Made by a program: the position numbers and the translations under genes. From CADEED01 sp043747835 (GTDB lineage Bacteria; Pseudomonadota; Gammaproteobacteria; Steroidobacterales; Steroidobacteraceae): 64,000 nucleotides of DNA. The notes beneath the pieces were generated by a model. It saw only the letters and a list, made by a program, of their open reading frames with translations, did no database searches and was not told the DNA's origin. Shown here piece by piece: positions 1 through 7,637 of the stretch. The DNA is taken from the NCBI GenBank assembly GCA_043747835.1, contig JAYTOK010000006.1, positions 1 to 64,000 of the forward strand. Direction: 5' to 3'. Every line of letters begins with the position of its first letter. The first letter of the stretch is position 1.

Positions 1-1348
1 TGACCGAGACCACCCAGTTCAGGAACCACTGCGCGGCTACGGCAATAGCCATCGCCTTGTCGCGGATGGAGTTCGGGAAGATCTCCGCGAGCATCACCCA
101 CACGACCGGTCCCCAGGACAGCGAGAAGCCCGCGATGTAGATGCAGACCACGATCAGCGCGCCGAGGCCCATCGAGCCCACGTAGAACATGAAGCCCAAC
201 GCGATCATGGACACCGCCATGATCAATGCGCCGAGGATCAGCAACGGCTTGCGGCCCCACTTGTCGACGGTGACGGTCGCGATGAGCGTGAAGACCACCA
301 TCACGACGCCCATGATGACCGTCTGCGCAAACGAGGCGTCGCCGGTGAAGCCCATGTTCGCGAACATCTGCGGGCCGTAGTAGAGCACCGCATTGATGCC
401 GACCAACTGCTGGAAGGCGGACAACAGAATGCCGACCACCAACACCAAGCCACCATAGGAAGAGAGTTTTCCGGCGGTCTCCTTCAGCGAGGCGTCGATT
501 TCCGCGAGGACAATTTTGGCTTCGTCCGCATTCGCGAGTTTGGTGAGAACCTCGCGCGCCTTTTGTTCCTTGCCCTTGAGCATGAGGCCGCGCGGCGTTT
601 CCGGAACAAACAGCAACAACAGCACGAAGATCGCGGCCGGAATTGCGCAGCACGCGAGCATCAGGCGCCAGCCCTCCGTGTGCACCCAGTTCGGGTCACC
701 GTCACCGCCGAACTTCTTGATGAAGTAATTCACGAAGTACGAAATCGTGATGCCGCTGACGATCGCGATCTGCTGGTAAGTGACCAGCGCGCCGCGCTTG
801 GAAGGAGGCGCGATCTCGGCGATGTACATGGGCGCGAGCATCGAAGCCAGACCGATGCCCATGCCGCCCCAGAGACGGTGACCGATGAAGTTGGTGATCA
901 CATCTCCGAACCCGAGGTAAGGAGCATCTGCAAAGAACAGATTCATTTTCCAAAGCAGGGCGTTGATCAGCGGCGTGAGCACCGAGCCCAACCCGCCGAT
1001 GAATGATTCCGGCCAGGCGGATCCCAGCGACGAAATGAAGAACAGCACGCCTGCGAGGATCAGGCCGCCGCGACGTCCGAGGTAGTGAGCCACCACTCCG
1101 CCGAGGGCGGCGCCGATGAGGCAACCCCACAATGCGCCGGCGATGGTGAAGCCTTCGAGGCTTAGACGAGCGCCTTCGGCAAGATTCAGCGGCGCAACGA
1201 AGTTGATCTTGATCGACTCGACTGCGCCGGAGATAACCGCCGTGTCGTAGCCGAACAGCAATCCGCCGAGCGCGGCGATGATCGTCAGGATGATGAGAAG
1301 GCCGGTGTGGGTGCTCGCCGCAGGTGCGGCGCTCGAAGTCTGAGACAC
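1..1348 (-). CDS. xylE: XylE-like sugar:H+ symporter (MFS), C-terminus cut off
   Basis: Inner-membrane proton symporter of the MFS sugar porter family, most like E. coli XylE (D-xylose), so probably importing xylose or another xylan-derived sugar. It starts at a GTG (first base 1348) preceded by GGAGATAGC, and reads open for 449 codons to the window edge. XylE is about 490 residues, so roughly 40 C-terminal residues are missing. Residues 28-35 are GGLLFGYD, followed by TAVISG as in XylE. The cytoplasmic loop has the LGRR variant of the sugar-porter motif, and mid-protein there is a PETPR motif. The last visible residues, AVAAQWFLNWVVS, match the end of XylE helix 10 and the start of helix 11. 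It lies downstream of a LacI-family gene on the same strand, with a LacI-type operator 85 bp before its start. Family sure; substrate inferred from context. Confidence 0.9.
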   Translation of the reverse strand, partial: MSQTSSAAPAASTHTGLLIILTIIAALGGLLFGYDTAVISGAVESIKINFVAPLNLAEGARLSLEGFTIAGALWGCLIGAALGGVVAHYLGRRGGLILAGVLFFISSLGSAWPESFIGGLGSVLTPLINALLWKMNLFFADAPYLGFGDVITNFIGHRLWGGMGIGLASMLAPMYIAEIAPPSKRGALVTYQQIAIVSGITISYFVNYFIKKFGGDGDPNWVHTEGWRLMLACCAIPAAIFVLLLLFVPETPRGLMLKGKEQKAREVLTKLANADEAKIVLAEIDASLKETAGKLSSYGGLVLVVGILLSAFQQLVGINAVLYYGPQMFANMGFTGDASFAQTVIMGVVMVVFTLIATVTVDKWGRKPLLILGALIMAVSMIALGFMFYVGSMGLGALIVVCIYIAGFSLSWGPVVWVMLAEIFPNSIRDKAMAIAVAAQWFLNWVVSV

Positions 1349-1432
1349 GCTATCTCCTTGACTGAATTATGTTTTTGGACTCCGCTGGCGTGCGCGTCTT
1401 GCGCCCCCCTCGCAGCGGTCGCGGAAGCGTAG

Positions 1433-1446
1433 TGATAGCGTTATCA
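1433..1446. promoter_or_regulatory. LacI-type operator upstream of the XylE-like gene
   Basis: The 14-mer TGATAGCGTTATCA is an imperfect palindrome (12 of 14 positions symmetric) with the central CG typical of LacI-family sites. It shares the TAGCGTTA core and CA end with the site at 2616-2629. Both resemble the xyl-box (TGGTAGCGCTAACA, recalled from Xanthomonas/Caulobacter work) at 11 of 14 positions. It lies 85 bp before the transporter start. Binding by the neighbouring LacI protein is inferred. Confidence 0.6.
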
Positions 1447-1488
1447 GATAGCAAGCCGCGCGCGGCGCGTCGCGCAGACCCGGTGATT

Positions 1489-2544
1489 TCAGGGCTTACG
1501 CGGCGGCGCGACGGAATCGCGTTTGACGAGGACGTACGGCACCAGGTGATCGACCGCCTGATGCACGTGTCGATCCTTGGGCCGGCGAATCTTGTGCAGC
1601 AATAGATTGATCGCGGCCTCCGCCATCGCCGCGATGGGCTGACGCACCGTCGTGAGCTCGGGCCAGACCGTGGTCGCGATCGGCGTGTCGTCGAATCCGA
1701 CCACCGACAGATCGCGCGGCACATCGAGCTGACGCCGATGCGCGACCGAAATCGCGGCCGCGGCCATGTCGTCGTTGCTCGCGAAGATCGCCGTCGGCAT
1801 GCGTTTGCGCGCGAGCAGTTTCTCGGCGGCTTCGAGGCCCGACTTGTACGTGAAGAATCCCTGGATCACGAGTGCCGGATCGACTTCGAGATCGGCATCC
1901 TTCATCGCCGCCTGGAATCCTTCGAGGCGCATCTGGCTGGCGGTCTGCGTGGGCTGGCCCTTGATGAACGCGATGCGCGTGTGCCCTTCGGCGATCAGGT
2001 GCGCGGTCATCTCGCGCGCGGCGTTGAAATCGTCGATGCGCACGCAGGACACATCCTCGCGCGCGCGCCCCGTGGCGAGCGCGACGACGGGCACGCCTCC
2101 GGCGGCAAATGCCGCGGCGATGGCCTTCGATTCGCACAACGGCGGCGGCAGGATGACGCCGGCAATACCTTCGGAGAGTTTCTGCGCCGCGGCTTTTTCC
2201 GCGGCGGGCTTCAGGTTGTCCCAGCGATCGAGCACGAGCTGCGCAGCTGTTCGGTGCGAGCCATCGAGCGCGCCGACGAGCAGTTCGCTGAGATACGAAG
2301 CGCTGGGATTCGAATAGATGAGCGCGATGCGCGTGTCGCGCGCGCCCGCCAGCGATCGCGCCGCGGGATTCGGCCGGTAGTTGAGCGTGCGCACGGCTTC
2401 CATGACGAGCTCGCGCGTCGTGTCGCGCACGTTGCTTTCGCCATTGATCACGCGCGATACCGTCATCGGCGACACATTCGCGTGGCGCGCGACTTCGTGA
2501 ATCGTGATCGCGCTTCCCCGGCGTCGACCGCTCTTCTCACTCAC
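1489..2544 (-). CDS. LacI-family transcriptional regulator of the xylan/glucuronate locus
   Basis: DNA-binding repressor, probably sensing a xylose- or glucuronate-derived effector. Soon after the start comes the LacI HTH (ITIHEVARHANVSPMTVSRV) and hinge helix region (YRPNPAARSLAG), followed by a periplasmic-binding-protein-like effector domain of about 280 residues. The frame is open back to an ATG at 2646, but that start would add 34 residues without a family counterpart, cover the operator at 2616-2629, and leave only 17 bp to the divergent alpha-glucuronidase gene. The GTG at 2544 gives 351 residues, a normal LacI-family length, and is preferred. No strong ribosome site is seen before it. 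It is divergent from GH67-CE15 and upstream of the XylE-like gene; related operators on both sides suggest it controls both and itself. Confidence 0.85.
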   Translation of the reverse strand: MSEKSGRRRGSAITIHEVARHANVSPMTVSRVINGESNVRDTTRELVMEAVRTLNYRPNPAARSLAGARDTRIALIYSNPSASYLSELLVGALDGSHRTAAQLVLDRWDNLKPAAEKAAAQKLSEGIAGVILPPPLCESKAIAAAFAAGGVPVVALATGRAREDVSCVRIDDFNAAREMTAHLIAEGHTRIAFIKGQPTQTASQMRLEGFQAAMKDADLEVDPALVIQGFFTYKSGLEAAEKLLARKRMPTAIFASNDDMAAAAISVAHRRQLDVPRDLSVVGFDDTPIATTVWPELTTVRQPIAAMAEAAINLLLHKIRRPKDRHVHQAVDHLVPYVLVKRDSVAPPRKP

Positions 2545-2615
2545 TCGTGGAATGCCGTCATTACCGCGATCCCCTGGCTCGCTCAATCGATCACCCACTA
2601 CTGGCGTAACGCTTT

Positions 2616-2629
2616 CGTTAGCGTTAACA
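2616..2629. promoter_or_regulatory. LacI-type operator between the regulator and GH67
   Basis: CGTTAGCGTTAACA has a near-perfect core palindrome GTTAGC/GTTAAC (10 of 12) around a central CG. It matches the recalled xyl-box at 11 of 14 positions. An overlapping wider palindrome, TAACGCTTTCGTTAGCGTTA at 2607-2626, is also present, so two registers are possible. It lies 34 bp upstream of the GH67 start and about 70 bp upstream of the preferred regulator start, well placed for control in both directions. Confidence 0.6.
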
Positions 2630-2663
2630 ATAGATTCAACGAACACCTAAGTCCATTGCACTC

Positions 2664-4829
2664 ATGAACAAGCGCGGAATATCAGCAACGATCGTTGCGC
2701 TGGCCCTGTCGTGGCCGGCGTTTTCGGAAGACGGATATGACTTATGGCTGCGATATCGGCCCGCACAGGCTGGACAGGTCGCCTATCCCGATCTCGCCGC
2801 GCATGCGCGGGCGCTGGTCGGCGACGCCACGTCGCCAACCCGGGACGCGGCGCGGCGCGAGCTCTCGCGCGGCTTGGGCGCGATGGCCGGAGCGCCTGTT
2901 CCCGTGGCGTCGTCGCCCGTCGATGGCGCCGTGGTGTTCGGCACCCCGCGCAGTTCCGGCATCGTCGCGGGACTGAAGCTCGGACTCGAGCGCCTTGGGA
3001 AAGACGGCTTCGTCATTCGCAGTGTTTCCGTCGCGGGAGTGCCGGTTACCGTCATCGCGGCGAATTCGGATGTCGGTGTGCTGTATGGGGCATTCCATTT
3101 CCTGAAACTCGTTCAGACGCGCGCGAAGCTTGGCGCGCTCGACGTCGCGTCGAGTCCCCGCACGCAGATTCGCGTGCTCAATCATTGGGACAATCTCGAT
3201 CGCAATGTCGAGCGCGGTTACGCGGGGCAGTCGATCTGGGACTGGCACAAGCTGCCGGCCTGGCTCGATCCGCGCTACACCGACTACGCGCGTGCGTGCG
3301 CCTCGCTCGGCATCAACGGTTCGGTGCTCACGAACGTGAACGCGAACGCGACGAGCCTCACGCCGGTGTACCTCGAGAAGGCCGCGGCGCTCGCGGGCGT
3401 GTTTCGCACCTACGGCGTGCGCGTGTATCTGACCGCGCGCTTCAGTGCGCCGATCGAGCTCGGTGGATTGAAGACCGCCGACCCGCTCGACCCCACGGTG
3501 CGCGCGTGGTGGAAGCAGAAGGCCGACGAGATCTATCGCCTGATCCCCGACTTCGGTGGATTTCTCGTGAAAGCGAACTCCGAGGGTCAGCCGGGACCTC
3601 AGGATTACAAACGCACCCACGCCGACGGCGCGAACATGCTCGCCGAAGCGCTGGGCTCGCGTGGGATCGTGATGTGGCGCGCGTTCGTGTACTCGAGCCC
3701 TTCTCCGACAGAAGGAGGGCCGACCGATCGCGCCAAGCAGGCGTTCGACGAGTTCACGCCGCTCGACGGGAAGTTCGCGGCAAACGTGCTCGTGCAGGTG
3801 AAGAACGGCGCCATCGACTTCCAGCCGCGCGAGCCGTTCCATCCGCTGTTCGGCGCGATGCCGAAAACTCCGCTGATGATGGAATTCCAGATCACGAAGG
3901 AATACCTGGGTTTCGCGACGCATCTCGCGTACCTCGGGCCGCTGTTCGAAGAGGCGCTCGACTCGGACACGATGGTGAAGGGCCCGGGATCCACGGTCGC
4001 GAAGGTCGTCGACGGCGAGCTGCATGGCTACGCCATCACCGGCATGGCCGGCGTCGCGAATGTCGGCGCGGATCGCAACTGGAGCGGTTCGGATTTTGAT
4101 CAGGCGAACTGGTATGCGTTCGGCAGGCTTGCCTGGAACCCGGAGCTTTCAGCGCGCGAGATCGCGGAGGACTGGGTGCGCATGACGTTCTCGAACGATG
4201 CCGTGTTCGTGGAGCCGGTCGTCGCGATGATGATGCGATCGCGCGAGGCGGTGGTCGACTACATGATGCCGCTCGGTCTCGCGCATCTGTTCGATACCGG
4301 GCATCACTACGGTCCGGGTCCGTGGGTGAACGATCTCAACCGCGCCGACTGGAACCCGACTTACTACCACCGGGCGGATGTCGACGGCGTCGGCTTCGCG
4401 CGCGGACCGACAGGAAGCGGTGCGACATCGCAGTACGCGCCGGCGGTCGGCAAAGTCTTCGCCGACCGGCGCAAGGTGCCCGAGCAATTCCTGCTGTGGT
4501 TCCATCACGTTCGGTGGCACGAAAAAGTCTCGTCGGGCCGCACGGTGTGGAATGAGCTCGTGGTTCGCTACACGCGCGGGGTCGAGACAGTGAGCGGGAT
4601 GCGGCGCACCTGGGCCGGGCTCGAACCTTTCGTCGATGCACAGCGTTTCGCGCAAGTGTCGGCGTTTCTCGCGATCCAGGAACAGGAAGCGCGCTGGTGG
4701 CGCGACGCGTGCATCGCGTACTTCCAGAGCGTGAACAAACTACCGTTGCCCGCGGGCTTCGCTCCGCCGGCGCATCCGCTCGAGTTCTACAAGTCGCTGA
4801 AGTTTCCGTACGCGCCCGGCCGCGGCTGA
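2664..4829 (+). CDS. Secreted GH67 alpha-glucuronidase
   Basis: Releases (4-O-methyl-)D-glucuronic acid from the non-reducing end of aldouronic acids made from glucuronoxylan. At 721 residues it has the usual GH67 length. A signal peptide is visible (cleavage near WPAFS/ED, about residue 21), so it probably works in the periplasm on imported oligosaccharides. After an N-terminal alpha/beta domain comes the TIM barrel. The family acid lies in ANSEGQPGP (E307). By analogy with the Cellvibrio and Geobacillus enzymes, the base pair is D385 (in AIDFQPREP) and E413 (in FQITKEYLG). The family motif FGAMPKTP is intact. It is the first gene of a two-gene unit with CE15, 27 bp apart, and divergent from the LacI regulator. 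No strong ribosome site precedes the ATG. Confidence 0.95.
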   Translation: MNKRGISATIVALALSWPAFSEDGYDLWLRYRPAQAGQVAYPDLAAHARALVGDATSPTRDAARRELSRGLGAMAGAPVPVASSPVDGAVVFGTPRSSGIVAGLKLGLERLGKDGFVIRSVSVAGVPVTVIAANSDVGVLYGAFHFLKLVQTRAKLGALDVASSPRTQIRVLNHWDNLDRNVERGYAGQSIWDWHKLPAWLDPRYTDYARACASLGINGSVLTNVNANATSLTPVYLEKAAALAGVFRTYGVRVYLTARFSAPIELGGLKTADPLDPTVRAWWKQKADEIYRLIPDFGGFLVKANSEGQPGPQDYKRTHADGANMLAEALGSRGIVMWRAFVYSSPSPTEGGPTDRAKQAFDEFTPLDGKFAANVLVQVKNGAIDFQPREPFHPLFGAMPKTPLMMEFQITKEYLGFATHLAYLGPLFEEALDSDTMVKGPGSTVAKVVDGELHGYAITGMAGVANVGADRNWSGSDFDQANWYAFGRLAWNPELSAREIAEDWVRMTFSNDAVFVEPVVAMMMRSREAVVDYMMPLGLAHLFDTGHHYGPGPWVNDLNRADWNPTYYHRADVDGVGFARGPTGSGATSQYAPAVGKVFADRRKVPEQFLLWFHHVRWHEKVSSGRTVWNELVVRYTRGVETVSGMRRTWAGLEPFVDAQRFAQVSAFLAIQEQEARWWRDACIAYFQSVNKLPLPAGFAPPAHPLEFYKSLKFPYAPGRG

Positions 4830-4856
4830 TTCATTTATTCCGCGAGAGGGGGTCAG

Positions 4857-6173
4857 ATGAAATCCGCTTCGTTGTTCGCGATCGCAATCGTCATGGCATC
4901 GGTGTCGCTGGCCGCGCCGGCGCCGCCACTCGATTTGACCGCCGAGCAGGACCACAAGCTCATGCTGGACGCGCTCGGCATCACCGCCATCCGTCCGGGC
5001 GCGAACGGTCGCGATCCGAACGCGCCGAATGCGGCCAATTACGACGAGGCGAAGGGCAATCCTTATCCGGATCTCCCGCCGCTGCTCGTGCTCGCGAACG
5101 GGAAGCCCGTGAAGGACGCGAAGTCGTGGTGGAAGAAGCGGCGCCCGGAAATCGTCGAGCTGTTCGATCGCGAGGTGTACGGGCGCCTGCCGAAGGCCGT
5201 GCCCGGCGTGAGCTGGTCGGTGAAAGAAACTCGAGAAGACATCGTCGGCGGCAAGCCGGTGCTGTTCCGCAAACTCGTCGGACACGTCGACAACTCCGCC
5301 TATCCACTCATCGACGTGAACATCGACGTGGAGTTCACGACGCCGAAGGACGCGAAGGGTGTGCCCGTCATCGTCGAGTACTTTCCGTTCGAGTGGCGCG
5401 GGCGTTTTCCCGCGCCGCCGTCACCGACTTGGCAGGAGCAGGTGATCGCGCGCGGCTGGGCGTACGCCATCCTCTCGCCAACGTCGATCCAGGCCGACAA
5501 CGGCGCGGGTCTCACAAAGGGCATCATCGGCCTCGTGAACAAGGGTCAATCGCGAAAGCCTGACGATTGGGGCGCGTTGCGCGCGTGGGCGTGGGGTGCT
5601 TCGCGATTCATGGACTACCTGGAGACGGATCCGGCCGTCGACGCGAAGCGCGCCGTGATCGAAGGCGTGTCTCGCTACGGCAAGGCATCGCTCGTGACGA
5701 TCGCGTACGAGCCGCGCTACGCGATCGGCTTCATCGGATCTTCCGGCATGGGTGGCGCGGCGCTGCATCGACGCCGCATCGGCGAGTTGCTCGAGAACGT
5801 CGCGGGCAGCGGCGAATACCACTGGATGGCGGGCAACTACATCAAGTACGCGGGGCCGCTCACGGCGAAAGACCTGCCCGTCGATTCGCACGAGTTGATT
5901 GCGCTGGCCGCGCCGCGACCGCTGTTCATCGGTGCGGGAAATCCTGCAGAGGGCGACGCGTGGGTCGATCCGCGCGGCATGTTCATGTCGACGGCTGCCG
6001 CGGGACCCGCGTGGGAGTTGTTAGGAAAGCGCGCGCTCGGCACGGCGGAGTTTCCGCCGCTCGGGACGCCGCTCGTCGATGGCGATCTCGCCTATCGACA
6101 ACACACCGGCGGCCACACGTCGGGCCCGAACTGGCCGACGTTCCTCGACTTCGCTGCGCGCTACTTCGAGTAG
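4857..6173 (+). CDS. CE15 4-O-methyl-glucuronoyl methylesterase
   Basis: Hydrolyses the ester bond between xylan 4-O-methylglucuronate and lignin alcohols, freeing glucuronoxylan from lignin-carbohydrate complexes. The protein has 438 residues with a signal peptide (cleavage near VSLAA/PAP, about residue 20). The alpha/beta-hydrolase fold carries the CE15 nucleophile motif GVSRYGKAS with S272, the GSSGMGG block, the EYHWMAGNY segment, and the catalytic His in HTGGHTSGP (H420). The start is fixed by a GAGGGGGTC ribosome site 5 bp before the ATG. It follows GH67 closely, so the two are probably co-transcribed and act on the same uronic acid side chain. The stop codon is the first base of a perfect hairpin (6173-6205). 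Confidence 0.93.
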   Translation: MKSASLFAIAIVMASVSLAAPAPPLDLTAEQDHKLMLDALGITAIRPGANGRDPNAPNAANYDEAKGNPYPDLPPLLVLANGKPVKDAKSWWKKRRPEIVELFDREVYGRLPKAVPGVSWSVKETREDIVGGKPVLFRKLVGHVDNSAYPLIDVNIDVEFTTPKDAKGVPVIVEYFPFEWRGRFPAPPSPTWQEQVIARGWAYAILSPTSIQADNGAGLTKGIIGLVNKGQSRKPDDWGALRAWAWGASRFMDYLETDPAVDAKRAVIEGVSRYGKASLVTIAYEPRYAIGFIGSSGMGGAALHRRRIGELLENVAGSGEYHWMAGNYIKYAGPLTAKDLPVDSHELIALAAPRPLFIGAGNPAEGDAWVDPRGMFMSTAAAGPAWELLGKRALGTAEFPPLGTPLVDGDLAYRQHTGGHTSGPNWPTFLDFAARYFE

Positions 6174-6290
6174 CTAGGAAATGGGGACATTCCCCATTTC
6201 CTAGCAAAAGGGGACGCACCTGAAGCAGGTACGTCCCCTTTTGCCGATCGCCGGGAAATGGGGAACGGTCCCGAAGCGGGACCTGTCCCC
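6173..6290. repeat. Three consecutive palindromes (REP-like) between CE15 and manD
   Basis: Three hairpins lie back to back. At 6173-6205 there are 15-bp perfect arms (GCTAGGAAATGGGGA) around a 3-nt loop. At 6206-6242, AAAAGGGGACG pairs with CGTCCCCTTTT around an inner ACCTG/CAGGT stem. At 6260-6290, GGGGAACGGTCCCG pairs with CGGGACCTGTCCCC with two mismatches. The GGAAATGGGG / GGGGAC words recur, and the third palindrome reaches the manD stop codon. The arrangement between convergent genes suits a bidirectional terminator, but the repeated-word structure looks like a REP/RAYT-type intergenic element. Confidence 0.65.
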
Positions 6291-7552
6291 TACCAATCCC
6301 ACATGGTGCCGTCTTCGAGACGCGCCACCGGCAGCTGCTTCGGGTTGTAGGGATACTTCGCCGCGAGCTTCTCGTCGATCGTGACGCCGTGCCCCGCGGA
6401 CTCGCCGCAGTAGAGACGTCCGTCGCGGAACGTGTAGTCGTGCGGAAACACTTCATCCGTCTCCGGCGCGTGTTTCATGTATTCCTGGATTCCGAAGTTC
6501 GGCACCCAGGTGTCGAAGTGCAGCGCCGCGCCCATGCACACGGGCGACAGATCCGTCGCGCCATGGAAGCCGGTGCGCACGCCGTGCAATCCCGCGAAAT
6601 CCGCGAGCCGGCGCAGATGCGTGATGCCGCCGCCATGCACGATCGTCGTGCGGATGTAGTCGATGAGCTGGTTCTCGATCAGGTGTTTGCAATCCCAGAT
6701 CGAGTTGAACACTTCACCGACCGCGAGCGGCGTCACCGTGTGCTGGCGGATGAGCTCGAACGACTTCTGGTTTTCCGCCGGCGTCGCATCTTCCATCCAG
6801 AACAACCGATACGGCTCGAGAGACTTTCCGAGGCGCGCGGCCTCGAGCGGCGTCAGGCGATGATGCACGTCGTGCAGCAGCTCGATGTCAGGGCCATGAT
6901 CCTTGCGCAACCGTTCGAACAGCTTCGGAACGAACTCGAGATACTTCGACGTCGACCAGACGGTTTCGAGCGGCAGTTCGCTCTCGGCCGGCTCATACGC
7001 ATTCTTGAGGTTGCTGATGCCATAGGCTTTCTTGATGCCCGGCACACCGCTCTGCGCGCGAATCGCCTTGTAGCCCTGCGCGATGTACTTGCCGACTTCG
7101 GCGGTGCATTCCTCGATGTCCTTGCCGTTCGCGTGGCCGTACACGAGCGCGCCTTCGCGCGAGCGTCCGCCGAGCAGCTGATACAGCGGCTGATTCGTCA
7201 TCTTGCCGAAGATGTCCCACAGCGCGACGTCGACCGCGGCGATCGCGGTCATCGTCACGGGACCGCGACGCCAGTACGCACCACGATAGAAAAACTGCCA
7301 GATATCCTCGATGCGTCCCGCGTCGCGCCCGATGAGATTCGGCACGAGGTGATCCTTCAGATACGACGCGACGGCGAGTTCGCGTCCGTTCAGCGTCGCG
7401 TCGCCGATACCGGTAACACCCGAGCGCGTGACAATTTTCAGTGTTACGAAGTTGCGCGCGGGGCAGGTGACGATGACATCCGCGGAGACGATCTCGCGTT
7501 CGCGGTGCGTGCCCACGTTTGAATTATTCGTGCCCGAATTTGCCACGCCCAT
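6290..7552 (-). CDS. manD: D-mannonate dehydratase, enolase superfamily (ManD)
   Basis: Dehydrates D-mannonate to 2-keto-3-deoxy-D-gluconate (KDG) in the cytoplasm, using Mg2+. It is the enolase-superfamily enzyme, not the unrelated UxuA. The sequence tracks Novosphingobium ManD nearly end to end: ITCPARNFVTLKI start, GIGDATLNGREL, RGAYWRRGPVTM, VYGHANG, GYKAIRAQ, and the ARLEDGTMWDW C-terminus. Metal ligands are D in LLHDVHH, E in WMEDATP and E in AVGEVFN; the catalytic His is in the HDVHH segment. The 420-residue model has about 20 extra N-terminal residues (a NSG/NNS-rich segment), so a later start is possible, although GGGAG lies just before this ATG. It is divergent from uxaC with 85 bp between them. 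Confidence 0.95.
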   Translation of the reverse strand: MGVANSGTNNSNVGTHREREIVSADVIVTCPARNFVTLKIVTRSGVTGIGDATLNGRELAVASYLKDHLVPNLIGRDAGRIEDIWQFFYRGAYWRRGPVTMTAIAAVDVALWDIFGKMTNQPLYQLLGGRSREGALVYGHANGKDIEECTAEVGKYIAQGYKAIRAQSGVPGIKKAYGISNLKNAYEPAESELPLETVWSTSKYLEFVPKLFERLRKDHGPDIELLHDVHHRLTPLEAARLGKSLEPYRLFWMEDATPAENQKSFELIRQHTVTPLAVGEVFNSIWDCKHLIENQLIDYIRTTIVHGGGITHLRRLADFAGLHGVRTGFHGATDLSPVCMGAALHFDTWVPNFGIQEYMKHAPETDEVFPHDYTFRDGRLYCGESAGHGVTIDEKLAAKYPYNPKQLPVARLEDGTMWDW

Positions 7553-7603
7553 TGCTCCCGCTATTGATAAGAATTAGTGTCGCCCGCCGCGGCACGGAAA
7601 TCG

Positions 7604-7637
7604 GTGACCGCATCACGGGGCCCGGCATACTACCAAT
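7604..7637 (+). promoter_or_regulatory. Candidate uxaC promoter giving a leaderless or near-leaderless mRNA
   Basis: GTGACC (7604-7609) and CATACT (7626-7631) are separated by 16 bp. Transcription would begin at about the A of the uxaC ATG (7638). No Shine-Dalgarno sequence precedes that ATG, which fits a leaderless message. The -35 overlaps a near-palindrome with GTGA and TCAC arms (about 7602-7618) that could be an operator. Prediction from sequence only. Confidence 0.35.

Noticed and set aside
2545..2646. Upstream ATG start for the LacI regulator at 2646
   Set aside because: Would add 34 residues without homologous counterpart, overlap the operator at 2616-2629, and leave 17 bp for divergent promoters.
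6173..6290. CRISPR array
   Set aside because: The repeats are adjacent palindromes of unequal length without regular spacers; no cas genes are in the window.
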